A stretch of 64,000 nucleotides of DNA from NCBI GenBank assembly GCA_016182795.1, contig JACPFW010000035.1:1-64000 (forward strand), read 5' to 3'. The translations under genes and the position numbers were made by a program. The notes under the pieces were generated by a model. It saw only the letters and a program-made list of their open reading frames with translations, was not told the origin of the DNA and searched no databases. Shown piece after piece: positions 43,588 to 51,250 of this stretch; position 1 is the stretch's first letter, and each line of letters starts with the position of its first letter. This DNA is from Gemmatimonadota bacterium (lineage in GTDB: Bacteria; Gemmatimonadota; Gemmatimonadetes; Gemmatimonadales; Gemmatimonadaceae).

Positions 43588-44177
43588 CAGGCGAGCCGCA
43601 TCAGGAAACCCTGCACGATCCCAAGCAGGAAGTAGGCGACGATCGGCGTGATGTCGATCATCATCACCAGCGGAATGAAACCGCGCAGCGGATGCAGCAG
43701 CCATTCGGTGAGCGTGTACGACCACCGCACGTACCAAGCGAACGGCGACGGATGCACCCACGAGACGATCACCCGCACGATGATCGCGAAGCGCAGCAGC
43801 TCGAACGCCCACGAAATGCCGAGGCGCAGCGCGCCGCGCAGGCCGCCGGACAGCATGCCCGCCGCGATCGCCGCCTGGTCGCGCACAAACGCGAGCAGTT
43901 CGAGCGCGATGATGCCGGCCAGCACCACGACGACGAGCGTCCACCACGGCGCCGACGCCGGACTGCCGCCGGCGCGCACCACGCGGCGCTCCACCGGCGC
44001 CATGAACGGACGGATGCTGTTGCGCAGGAAACCGGCGAGCGGGCCGAACGGGTTGATCCGCCGAATCCGCACGAGCCAGTCGAGCAGGCAGACGAGCGCG
44101 ACGACAAGCGCGACGGCGAGGAAGCCCCCGCGCAGTGCGTTGATGAAGACGTCGAGACCATACAGCAGCGCGCTCAC
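43587..44177 (-). CDS. YggT family membrane protein
   Basis: This is a 196-residue protein from the GTG at 44177 (VSALLYGLDVF); a TTG two codons earlier is also possible. It shows two YggT-like halves. Membrane segments include FLAVALVVALVCLLDWLVRI, WTLVVVVLAGIIALELLAF and the C-terminal IIVRVIVSWVHPSPFAWYVR with TEWLLHPLRGFIP, which is the YggT signature. YggT proteins are linked to cell division and osmotic stress in other bacteria. It lies upstream of YggU in the usual pair. Confidence 0.88.
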   Translation of the reverse strand: MSALLYGLDVFINALRGGFLAVALVVALVCLLDWLVRIRRINPFGPLAGFLRNSIRPFMAPVERRVVRAGGSPASAPWWTLVVVVLAGIIALELLAFVRDQAAIAAGMLSGGLRGALRLGISWAFELLRFAIIVRVIVSWVHPSPFAWYVRWSYTLTEWLLHPLRGFIPLVMMIDITPIVAYFLLGIVQGFLMRLA

Positions 44178-44219
44178 GCACAAAATTTGTGCGGGCGCGC
44201 CGCGATCAACAAGGCGCGG

Positions 44220-45812
44220 TCAGATCTTGCGCGATGGCGCGACGACGAGTCGCAGTACGCTCGGCAGCGCGCGCAGGCGCGACATCAGCGACGCGCCGTG
44301 CGCGGCCACGAGGAACGCACCAATCTGCTCGCGGTGCGACGCCCCATAGCCAAACCACCACGGCTGTCGCCACCCCTGGAACCAGTCGGCGGCGATTGCC
44401 TTGGTGCGCACGCATTCCTGCAAGCCGAGCTCGCCGTGCACCTTGCCCAGTCCGCTCGCCTTCGCGCCGCCGTGCGGCACGTCGCAGAGACCGGCCGACG
44501 TGCAGGCGTCGTTGATCAGCACCGACCCCGCCTGCAGTCGCTGCGCCACCGCGATGCCGCGCGTCACGTCGCCGGTCCACACGCTCGCCGACAGACCCTG
44601 CGTCGTGTCGTTGGCCCGCGCAATCGCCTCGTCGACGTCGCGCACCTTCGTCACCGGCAGCAACGGGCCAAAGGTCTCCTCGGTCATCGGCCGGCTGTCG
44701 AACGGGCAGTCGGTGAGGATCGTTGGCGGGAAGTAACAGTCGCCCGACGGCGCATCGAGGCGCAGCGCCTCGCGCGCGCCGCGGGCCATCGCGTCGGCGT
44801 GCTGCGCGGCAATGATGGCGCGCTGTTCGGGACGGATCATCGGTCCCACGTCGGTGGCCTCGTCCGTCCCCGGGCCCACCTTGAGCTGGCGCACGGCCGC
44901 GGTCAGGCGCTCGAGGAACTCGTCGTACACACTCTCTTCCACGAAGACGCGCTTCGCCGCCACGCACGTCTGCCCCGCGTTGGAGAACCGCCCCCACGCA
45001 ATGCCGCTTGCCGCGTGCGCGAGGTCGGCATCGGCGAGCACGATCGCGGGATCGCTGCCCCCCAGCTCGAGCGCGCACGGGATCAACCGCTGGGCGCAGG
45101 CCATCGCAACTTTGCGCCCCGTCGCCTCAGACCCGGTGAAGAAGATCTTGTCCGCCGACTCGCAGAGCGCCGCGCCGGTGGCTCCGGCGCCGTGCACCAC
45201 CTGATAGACATCGGCCGGCACGCCCGCCTGATGCAGGCACTCCTTCACCAGCTCGGCGATGCCGGGCGTCCACTCGCTTGGCTTGTTCACCACCGCGTTG
45301 CCGCACAACAGGGCGGGGAGCGCCGAGCTGAGCGGCAGGAACATCGGGTAGTTCCACGGCGAGATCACCCCCACCACGCCGTATGGCTCGTGCACCAGCG
45401 TCACGCGCTTGCGCCACGCCGCCAGCATCCGGCTGCGCCGCCAGCGGGCACGCAGGAATCGCGGGGCCGCGACGACAAAGTAGTCGGCGAGTCCCAGCGT
45501 GACGCCCACGTCCACGCCGAGCGCTTCACCAATTGGCTTGCCGTTCTCGCGCGCGATGATCCGCGCCGCCTCGTCGCGCCGCGCAAGGAGCTTCTGCGCG
45601 AACAGGCGAATCACGTCGGCGCGCACTTGCGCCGGCACCGCCGCCCACGCCGGCTGCGCGGCCCGGGCGCGGGCAACGGCTGCCTGCACGGCGGCGGCGT
45701 CAGCCACCGGGTACCGTTGCCACACCTCGCCGGTGGCCGGATCCCTCGACTCCGGGAGTCGAGCCGGCGGCGCGGACGCGGGTGATCTCGTCTGGATCTC
45801 AGGGCTGGTCAC
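44220..45812 (-). CDS. Aldehyde dehydrogenase family protein
   Basis: This 530-residue NAD(P)-dependent enzyme oxidises an aldehyde to the acid. I chose the GTG at 45812, because sequence before it is not ALDH-like. Motifs are complete: PWNYP with the catalytic Asn, VNKPSEWTP, FTGSEATGRK, ALELGGSDP with the general-base Glu, and NAGQTCVAAKR with the nucleophilic Cys. The C terminus has 45 extra residues with a basic hydrophobic patch (FGYGASHREQIGAFL, LPSVLRLVVAPSRK), which may touch a membrane. It looks like the first gene of the YggT-YggU operon. Confidence 0.92.
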   Translation of the reverse strand: MTSPEIQTRSPASAPPARLPESRDPATGEVWQRYPVADAAAVQAAVARARAAQPAWAAVPAQVRADVIRLFAQKLLARRDEAARIIARENGKPIGEALGVDVGVTLGLADYFVVAAPRFLRARWRRSRMLAAWRKRVTLVHEPYGVVGVISPWNYPMFLPLSSALPALLCGNAVVNKPSEWTPGIAELVKECLHQAGVPADVYQVVHGAGATGAALCESADKIFFTGSEATGRKVAMACAQRLIPCALELGGSDPAIVLADADLAHAASGIAWGRFSNAGQTCVAAKRVFVEESVYDEFLERLTAAVRQLKVGPGTDEATDVGPMIRPEQRAIIAAQHADAMARGAREALRLDAPSGDCYFPPTILTDCPFDSRPMTEETFGPLLPVTKVRDVDEAIARANDTTQGLSASVWTGDVTRGIAVAQRLQAGSVLINDACTSAGLCDVPHGGAKASGLGKVHGELGLQECVRTKAIAADWFQGWRQPWWFGYGASHREQIGAFLVAAHGASLMSRLRALPSVLRLVVAPSRKI

Positions 45813-46075
45813 GAACGTTTCCGGTTGGTGAGGTGTCTCACAGAATGAACCGACGGACGAAGGCCCGCCAGCGTGTAATGAATGTGACGCCACGCCGTGC
45901 CTGCGGGTATCTGAGAGTGCGGACGGAGCGCCAGTCGCAGTGGCGGACCCGAAGTCGAAATTGATACTAAGTTGTTCAGTAGCAGCGAATTACGAGAGTT
46001 TGGCGGGGTTCGGTGCTGGTCGTTCGGTGTCGCGATGTGGTGACCCGCGGTGCGGGCATCTCCCAATGGAGCGCA
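45813..46075. promoter_or_regulatory. Divergent region between aldehyde dehydrogenase and sigma operon
   Basis: These 263 bases hold no gene. The AT-rich part near 45955-46000 (AAATTGATACTAAGTTGTTC) is the likeliest promoter region for the sigma factor gene. I could not define -35 and -10 boxes. Confidence 0.4.
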
Positions 46076-46705
46076 ATGCCGTCACGAGCACGTCGTGTGG
46101 AAGCGGTAGCGAGGGAGCAGGTGCCCGGGGTATTGTGGGCTATTCAACCCGCAAACCCGACTTCCTTGCGAGCGAACACCGACATCGATCCTGCCATCCC
46201 GTTGCGAGCGCGCAGCGGGGATATGCAGGCGTTTGCCGAAATTGTGGAGTTTTTTCACGCGCGGTGCCTGCGGTACGCGCGGTATATGCTGGGCGAAGAA
46301 GAGGATGCGGAAGAGGCGGTGCAGGACACGTTCGTGCGCGTCTGGGATCACATCGAGCAGTTCCGGCTCGACGCGCGGTTCGAGCCCTGGCTTTTCCGGA
46401 TCCTGGCGAATCGGTGCCGGACGGCGCGCGAGCGTCGGCGTCGGCGGGAAGCGCTGGTGACCACGGGCGAACTTCCCGCGGTCGCCGCCGAGGCAACCGA
46501 GGCGTCGCGCGACCTGATGGAAGAAGTGGAGGCTGCCCTTGAGGAGCTTCCGAGTGAGCAGCGGGAAGCGTTCTTGCTGCGGCACGTGGAAGATCTGTCG
46601 TACGAGGACATGGCCGTGATCACCGGGGTGCGGTTGTCCGCGCTCCGCATGCGGGTGAAGCGCGCGTGTGATGCGCTGCGCACCCGACTGCAACAGGAGA
46701 GGTGA
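46076..46705 (+). CDS. ECF-type RNA polymerase sigma factor
   Basis: This protein has 209 residues if it starts at the ATG at 46076; a later start is possible because the first 40 residues do not look conserved. Sigma-2 is clear from FAEIVEFFHARCLRYARYML and DAEEAVQDTFVRVWDHI, and sigma-4 from LEELPSEQREAFLLRHVEDLSYEDMAVI. It directs transcription of a set of promoters. The next gene follows by 2 bases and encodes a membrane protein with the layout of an anti-sigma factor, so the pair probably works together. Confidence 0.9.
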   Translation: MPSRARRVEAVAREQVPGVLWAIQPANPTSLRANTDIDPAIPLRARSGDMQAFAEIVEFFHARCLRYARYMLGEEEDAEEAVQDTFVRVWDHIEQFRLDARFEPWLFRILANRCRTARERRRRREALVTTGELPAVAAEATEASRDLMEEVEAALEELPSEQREAFLLRHVEDLSYEDMAVITGVRLSALRMRVKRACDALRTRLQQER

Positions 46706-46707
46706 AC

Positions 46708-47286
46708 ATGATGGACGCACATGACGAACTGATCGAGCGGGCGGCGGCGGCGCTGCGGAGGCGGCAGTCGCCGAATCCGCGCCTTGTCTCTCGAATCCTC
46801 GGGGCGGTCGAAGGGCGGCCGCGCCGCTGGTGGCGTGCGGTCAGCTGGCCTTCGGCGCCGCTCTCGCTCGCGGCGGCCTCCACGCTCGCGGCCGCCGGTC
46901 TGATGCTGGGGTTCCTCTCCCACGGCGCCACCGAGTCTGCCGACCGCGCGCCAATCGCGGCCGGGGCCCAGATGCTCCCGATCGTTCCCGCCGCCCGCAA
47001 TGCCAACGACGCCCTGCCGGTGCCGGTGCAGTTCACCCTGCGTGGAGTGAAGGGCTCGCAGGTGGCGCTCGTGGGCGACTTCAATGGTTGGTCGCAGACG
47101 GCAACGCACCTCGAGCCCGGCTCCGAGCCGGGCACGTGGAGCGTGACGGTTCCGCTTGCCGCGGGGCGCCACGTATATGCGTTCGTCGTCGATGGCAAGA
47201 CCTGGATGACCGATCCGCGGTCTCCCAAGGCCGTTGATCTGGACTTCGGGCGTGAAAACTCCGTACTTATCGTGCAGGCACCGTGA
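46708..47286 (+). CDS. Membrane-anchored putative anti-sigma protein with glycogen-binding-like domain
   Basis: This 192-residue protein starts at the ATG at 46708, with AGGAGAGG 5 bases upstream. A short cytoplasmic helical segment (DELIERAAAALRRRQSPN) precedes a membrane helix around residues 48-72. The periplasmic part ends in a domain of about 85 residues with VQFTLRGVKGSQVALVGDFN, GWSQTATHLE and YAFVVDGKTWMTDP, which is the AMPK1/CBM48 glycogen-binding fold. The cytoplasmic segment could bind the sigma factor encoded upstream, and the outer domain could sense a ligand. That function is inferred from order and topology. It is not a typical zinc anti-sigma domain. Confidence 0.75.
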   Translation: MMDAHDELIERAAAALRRRQSPNPRLVSRILGAVEGRPRRWWRAVSWPSAPLSLAAASTLAAAGLMLGFLSHGATESADRAPIAAGAQMLPIVPAARNANDALPVPVQFTLRGVKGSQVALVGDFNGWSQTATHLEPGSEPGTWSVTVPLAAGRHVYAFVVDGKTWMTDPRSPKAVDLDFGRENSVLIVQAP

Positions 47287-47930
47287 TGACCTTCCGCCAG
47301 TGGTTCCTCATTTCGCTTGTCTCGGGCACCGCCGCCACGGCGTTGCCCGCGCAGGCGGCCCGCCTCGACGCCTCCGCGGACCTTGGGCTCCGCCGCGCCG
47401 TGGAGCATGAGCTCGTTGCCGCTCGTGCCATTGGGCTGCCCGAAGGCCTGCTGATTGCCAAGGCCAACGAGGGGATCGCCAAGCGCGCTGCGCCGAAGCG
47501 GATCACGGATGCCGTCGCCGCCCTTGGAAAGCGGCTGCAGGTTGCGCGCGACCAGCTCGCGCCCAACCCGAGCGAGGACGAGATTGCTGCCGGCGCCGAC
47601 GCGCTCTATGTCGGCGTACCCGCGCCCCTTCTCAAGAAGATGCGCGCGGCGTGGCCCAACCGATCGCTGGCCCTCCCCCTCGGCGTGCTCACCGAGCTCG
47701 TCGCCAAGGGATTGCCGGCCAGTCGGGCCGCCCAGGTTGTCACCGACCTGATGGCGCGCGGGGCCAGCAACGTGCAACTCTACGCGCTCGCGCAGTCGGT
47801 CCAAGGCGACGTCGCCGCCGGCTGGGCGCCGGAAGCTGCACTCGATCTTCGCGCCCGCGGGGTGATGTCGCTCCTGCCACCAGTCCCCGCCGCGTCCGCG
47901 TTCGCGAATCCGAACCCGCGGAGGCCGTAA
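47286..47930 (+). CDS. Exported helical protein of unknown function in the sigma operon
   Basis: This 214-residue protein begins MTFRQWFLISLVSG with a signal peptide ending near LPAQA. The rest is Ala/Leu-rich and helical with repeats of the kind LPEGLLIAKANEGIAKRAAP and ASRAAQVVTDLMARGAS. No family is recognised. Its ATG overlaps the previous stop codon by one base, and the next gene starts 9 bases after its end, so it is fixed in this operon. Confidence 0.65.
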   Translation: MTFRQWFLISLVSGTAATALPAQAARLDASADLGLRRAVEHELVAARAIGLPEGLLIAKANEGIAKRAAPKRITDAVAALGKRLQVARDQLAPNPSEDEIAAGADALYVGVPAPLLKKMRAAWPNRSLALPLGVLTELVAKGLPASRAAQVVTDLMARGASNVQLYALAQSVQGDVAAGWAPEAALDLRARGVMSLLPPVPAASAFANPNPRRP

Positions 47931-47939
47931 TCCGATGAA

Positions 47940-49085
47940 ATGAGGGGTCTCGCCGCCGTCTGCTTGTTGCTTGCCGCCATGAAGGTCGCGGCGGCGCAGG
48001 CCCCTGATGAGATTCGCGTGGAAGCGGGCGCCGCCCAGGTGCGGCAGGCCGGCAACCGCACGCGCTCGGCTGCCCTGCTTGGCGTGACGTGGCGTCGCAC
48101 CGAGGCGCGGTTCGCGACGACCGTCAGCGGCTCGGTCACCGCCGCTCATGACTCCACCGGCACTGCGCAAGGATTGCTGGCCCTGCGCTATCAGTTGCCG
48201 AGGCTCCCCAAATGGCGCGTTGAAGGCGGCGTCGCCGGCGCGATGTTTGGCCTCAATGCGCTCACGGGCGGCGGCAACGGCGCCACCTTCGTGCGGGTCC
48301 AGCGCGGCAACGGTCCCGGCGGGATGTGGGCGGGCACGGCGGGGAGCATCACCAACCGCAGCGGCCACAACATGCAGTCCTCGACGTTCGATGTCGGGGC
48401 GTGGGGCGAGTACCGGCGCACGTCGGCGACGCTCGCGGCCGTCTCAACCCGGTCGCGCGATGCCGACCTGCTGGCGGCGAGCAGTTTGCCGTCGCGGCGT
48501 CCGGTAGGCGCATACACCGTGCGTGACGCGACGCTGACCGTGCAGCAGACATTCGCCGCGCTCGACCTGGCCGCCATCGGCACCATCCGCAGCGGCGAAG
48601 GCATCGCCACCAAGGTGAACGACCGCTCGTTCATGCTTGCCGCGGCGTTCTACCTGTCGCCGGTCATGGCCCTCACCGTTTCCGGCGGGCGCCAGTTGGC
48701 CGATCCCCTGCGCGCGCTTCCCGACGCGCGGTTTGTCTCGGCCTCGGTGCGCCTTCTGTTGCTGCGCCGGGATCCCGCCGTGCTGCAGATCGATCGCTAT
48801 GGCGCCATTGCGCTCACGCGGCGCGATCCTGAGGGTGGCGCGACGCTCACCATACGCGTGCTCGCCAACTCGGCCGCGCGCGTCGAGGCCTATGGTACGT
48901 TCAGCGGCTGGCAGCCCGTGCGCATGAACTGGGTGCTCGACGCGTGGGAGCTTCAAGTCCATCTGCCGCCCGGCCCGCAGCGCGTCGCCGTACGCATCAA
49001 CGGCAGTCAGTGGCGCGCGCCGGCCAACCTGACCAAGGTGACGGATGAGTTTGGGGGCGAGGCGGGGCTGGTGGTCGTGCCCTGA
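47940..49085 (+). CDS. Exported beta-rich protein with C-terminal glycogen-binding-like domain
   Basis: This 381-residue protein has a signal peptide ending near VAAAQ. Residues 25-290 alternate polar and hydrophobic residues in a beta-barrel-like pattern (for example MLAAAFYLSPVMALTVSGGR). Residues 300-381 are an AMPK1/CBM48-like domain with LTIRVLANSAARVEAYGTFS and GWQPVRMNWVLDAWELQVHL. The same domain type occurs in the second gene of the operon. The gene ends in an intergenic palindrome. Function is unknown; an outer-membrane protein that displays a binding domain is my preferred reading. Confidence 0.7.
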   Translation: MRGLAAVCLLLAAMKVAAAQAPDEIRVEAGAAQVRQAGNRTRSAALLGVTWRRTEARFATTVSGSVTAAHDSTGTAQGLLALRYQLPRLPKWRVEGGVAGAMFGLNALTGGGNGATFVRVQRGNGPGGMWAGTAGSITNRSGHNMQSSTFDVGAWGEYRRTSATLAAVSTRSRDADLLAASSLPSRRPVGAYTVRDATLTVQQTFAALDLAAIGTIRSGEGIATKVNDRSFMLAAAFYLSPVMALTVSGGRQLADPLRALPDARFVSASVRLLLLRRDPAVLQIDRYGAIALTRRDPEGGATLTIRVLANSAARVEAYGTFSGWQPVRMNWVLDAWELQVHLPPGPQRVAVRINGSQWRAPANLTKVTDEFGGEAGLVVVP

Positions 49086-49262
49086 TGGCGGAGGGCAGTT
49101 GACGAATTGCGGATGGCGGGTGACGGGTGGCAGATGGCTGACGCCTCCAGCCGCTGGCGCTCGCTGATATCAACCGCATATTAGCGCAATCGTTGAAGCC
49201 AGGCTGGCAGTTGCCGCCATCTGCCTTCCGCCATCTGCCATCTGCCAGTTCCCACCACCATC
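49086..49262. repeat. Imperfect palindromic element with GGCAGATGGCGG units
   Basis: The left half has GCGGATGGCGGGTGACGGG and GGCAGATGGC, and the right half has the inverse CCGCCATCTGCC, TTCCGCCATCTG and CCATCTGCCAG. The core (49150-49195) is not repetitive. A related unit is inside metH at 40744-40775. It lies between the sigma operon and the aminotransferase gene. Confidence 0.65.
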
Positions 49263-49280
49263 TGTCCCCACACCGCCCCC

Positions 49281-50570
49281 ATGGACCGCCGCAACTTTCT
49301 CGCCGGACTCGCCGCCGCTGGTGTGACGCTCCCCGCATTCCGCGCCAACGCGATGTCGCAGCTGTTCAGGGCCAACGCCGTGGCCGGCACGCGCACGCCG
49401 TCCGCCCTCGCCGACGACGAACTGTACTGGGCGCAGATCCAGCGTGCGTTCGACGCCGACCGGACGATGATCAACCTGAACAACGGGGGGGTCTCGCCGA
49501 CGCCGTCGCACGTGCTGGAACAGATGATCCGCGACCTCAAGTTCACCAACGAGCTGCCCGTCGAGCACATGTGGCGTGTACTCGAGCCGCGCATGGAGAG
49601 CACACGGCGCGACCTGGCGCGCGACTTCGGCTGCGACCCGGAAGAGATGGCGGTGGTGCGCAACGCCTCCGAGGCGCTGGAGACCATGATCTTCGGCATC
49701 GACCTCAAGCGCGGCGATGAGGTGGTGATCACCAACCAGAACTATCCGCGGATGATCACGTCGTGGCAGCAGCGCGCGGCCCGCGAGGGGATCGTGCTCA
49801 AGCAGATCTCGTTCAAGGTGCCGCCGCCGAACGACGCGTACATCGTCGACCAGTTCCGGCAGGCAATCACGCCGCGCACCAAGGTCATCGAGGTCACGCA
49901 CATCACCAACCTCACGGGGCAGATTCTCCCCGTGCGCGCCATCGTGCAGATGGCACGCCCGCTTGGCATCGAAGTCTTCGTCGATGGCGCGCACGCGTTC
50001 AATCATTTCCCGTTCACACGCGACGAACTCGACGTCGACTTCTACGGCACGTCGCTGCACAAATGGACGCACGCCCCCATCGGCACGGGCTTCCTGTACG
50101 TGCGGAAGGCCAAGATTCCGCAGCTCTGGTCGCTGATGGGCTCCACCGAGGGGAACCGCGCCAACATTCGCAAGTACGAAGAGATCGGCACGCATCCGCA
50201 GGCCAACTTCAACGCCGTCTCGGCGGCCTTGGCGTTCAGCCGCGGCATCGGCGCCGACCGCAAGATTGCCCGCCTGCGCTACCTGCGCGACCGGTGGGCC
50301 AAGCGCCTGCTGGCCAGCAGCGATCGCGTAAAGGTTCTGACGCCGCTCGACAGCGACCGCGCTGGCGCCATCTGCCTGTTCAGCGTCGACGGGATCGACC
50401 CCGGCAAGCTGGGCGGCTGGCTGCTCAGCAAGCACCGCATCGTCACCACGCCGATTGGACACCCGGAGTTCAGCGGCATTCGCGTCACGCCCAGTGTGTA
50501 CACGAGCATTGACGAGATCGACACGTTTGCCGACGCCGTGCTCAAGGCGATCGCGAACGGGATTGCCTAA
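49281..50570 (+). CDS. Tat-exported class V aminotransferase-like PLP enzyme
   Basis: This 429-residue protein starts MDRRNFLAGLAAAGVTLPAF, a short twin-arginine-like signal. The fold is that of class V aminotransferases and isopenicillin-N epimerase: NLNNGGVSPTPSHVL, VVRNASEALETMIFGIDL, VDGAHAFNHF and the PLP lysine in GTSLHKWTHAPIGTGF. The reaction could be epimerisation, desulfuration or transamination. Export of such a PLP enzyme with its cofactor agrees with Tat transport, which carries folded proteins. Confidence 0.85.
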   Translation: MDRRNFLAGLAAAGVTLPAFRANAMSQLFRANAVAGTRTPSALADDELYWAQIQRAFDADRTMINLNNGGVSPTPSHVLEQMIRDLKFTNELPVEHMWRVLEPRMESTRRDLARDFGCDPEEMAVVRNASEALETMIFGIDLKRGDEVVITNQNYPRMITSWQQRAAREGIVLKQISFKVPPPNDAYIVDQFRQAITPRTKVIEVTHITNLTGQILPVRAIVQMARPLGIEVFVDGAHAFNHFPFTRDELDVDFYGTSLHKWTHAPIGTGFLYVRKAKIPQLWSLMGSTEGNRANIRKYEEIGTHPQANFNAVSAALAFSRGIGADRKIARLRYLRDRWAKRLLASSDRVKVLTPLDSDRAGAICLFSVDGIDPGKLGGWLLSKHRIVTTPIGHPEFSGIRVTPSVYTSIDEIDTFADAVLKAIANGIA

Positions 50571-50595
50571 CCCGTCCACCTGAACCAGGGACCCG

Positions 50596-51246
50596 ATGGC
50601 CGCGAAAAAGAAACCAGCTAAGCCGAAGGCGCGCACGACGACCAAGAAACCGGTCAAGGCGAAGACACCGGCCAAGGCGAAGAAGCCGGCCAAGGCCAAG
50701 AAGGCCGCGCCTGAGGCCTCGCAGTTCGCCACCGCCGACGGCGGGCCGTGGGGCAAGTGCTTTCTGCCGCGCACCAATGGTGAGCGACGCTACTGGCTGG
50801 TCAAATCGGAACCCGAGACATTCTCGTGGAACGATCTGCTGGCGTCGCCCAGCCAGACCACGCGGTGGGACGGCGTGCGCAACTTTGCGGCGCGCAACTT
50901 CCTGCGCGACGGCATGCGCGTGGGTGATCCGGTCTTCTTCTACCACTCGAGTTCCGAGCCGCCGTGCATCGTCGGCCAGTGTGCGGTGTCGCACGCGGCG
51001 TACCCCGACCCGACGGCGTTCGATCCGGCGCACCCGGGCTTTGATGAATCGTCGTCCCCGGCGAACCCAACCTGGTTCGTGGTCGACCTGCGCGCCGTCG
51101 AACCGCTCGCGCATCCGGTCACTCTCGCGCGAATGAAGCAGACCAAGGCGCTCTCGCGCATGGCGCTGCTGCGCATCGGCCGGCTTTCCGTCACGCCGGT
51201 GACGAAAGCGGAGTGGGATGCGATTCTCGCGTTGTCGCGCGGTTAA
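50596..51246 (+). CDS. EVE-domain protein with histone-H1-like lysine-rich tail
   Basis: This 216-residue protein starts with 40 residues of Lys/Ala/Pro repeats (AKPKARTTTKKPVKAKTPAK), which resembles histone H1 tails and bacterial nucleoid proteins. The rest is an EVE domain with YWLVKSEPETFSWNDLL, WDGVRNFAARNFLRDGM, VFFYHSSSEPPCIVG and LARMKQTKALSRMALLRIGRL. EVE and YTH-like domains read modified bases in nucleic acid. Together the parts suggest a DNA- or RNA-binding protein. It is unlike its secreted-enzyme neighbours. Confidence 0.85.
   Translation: MAAKKKPAKPKARTTTKKPVKAKTPAKAKKPAKAKKAAPEASQFATADGGPWGKCFLPRTNGERRYWLVKSEPETFSWNDLLASPSQTTRWDGVRNFAARNFLRDGMRVGDPVFFYHSSSEPPCIVGQCAVSHAAYPDPTAFDPAHPGFDESSSPANPTWFVVDLRAVEPLAHPVTLARMKQTKALSRMALLRIGRLSVTPVTKAEWDAILALSRG
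50605..50706 (+). repeat. Degenerate AAG-GCC codon repeat
   Basis: The Lys/Ala/Pro tail is encoded by tandem units of the type AAGGCGAAGAAGCCGGCC. Such units change copy number easily, so tail length may vary between strains. Confidence 0.6.
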
Positions 51247-51250
51247 CCCC

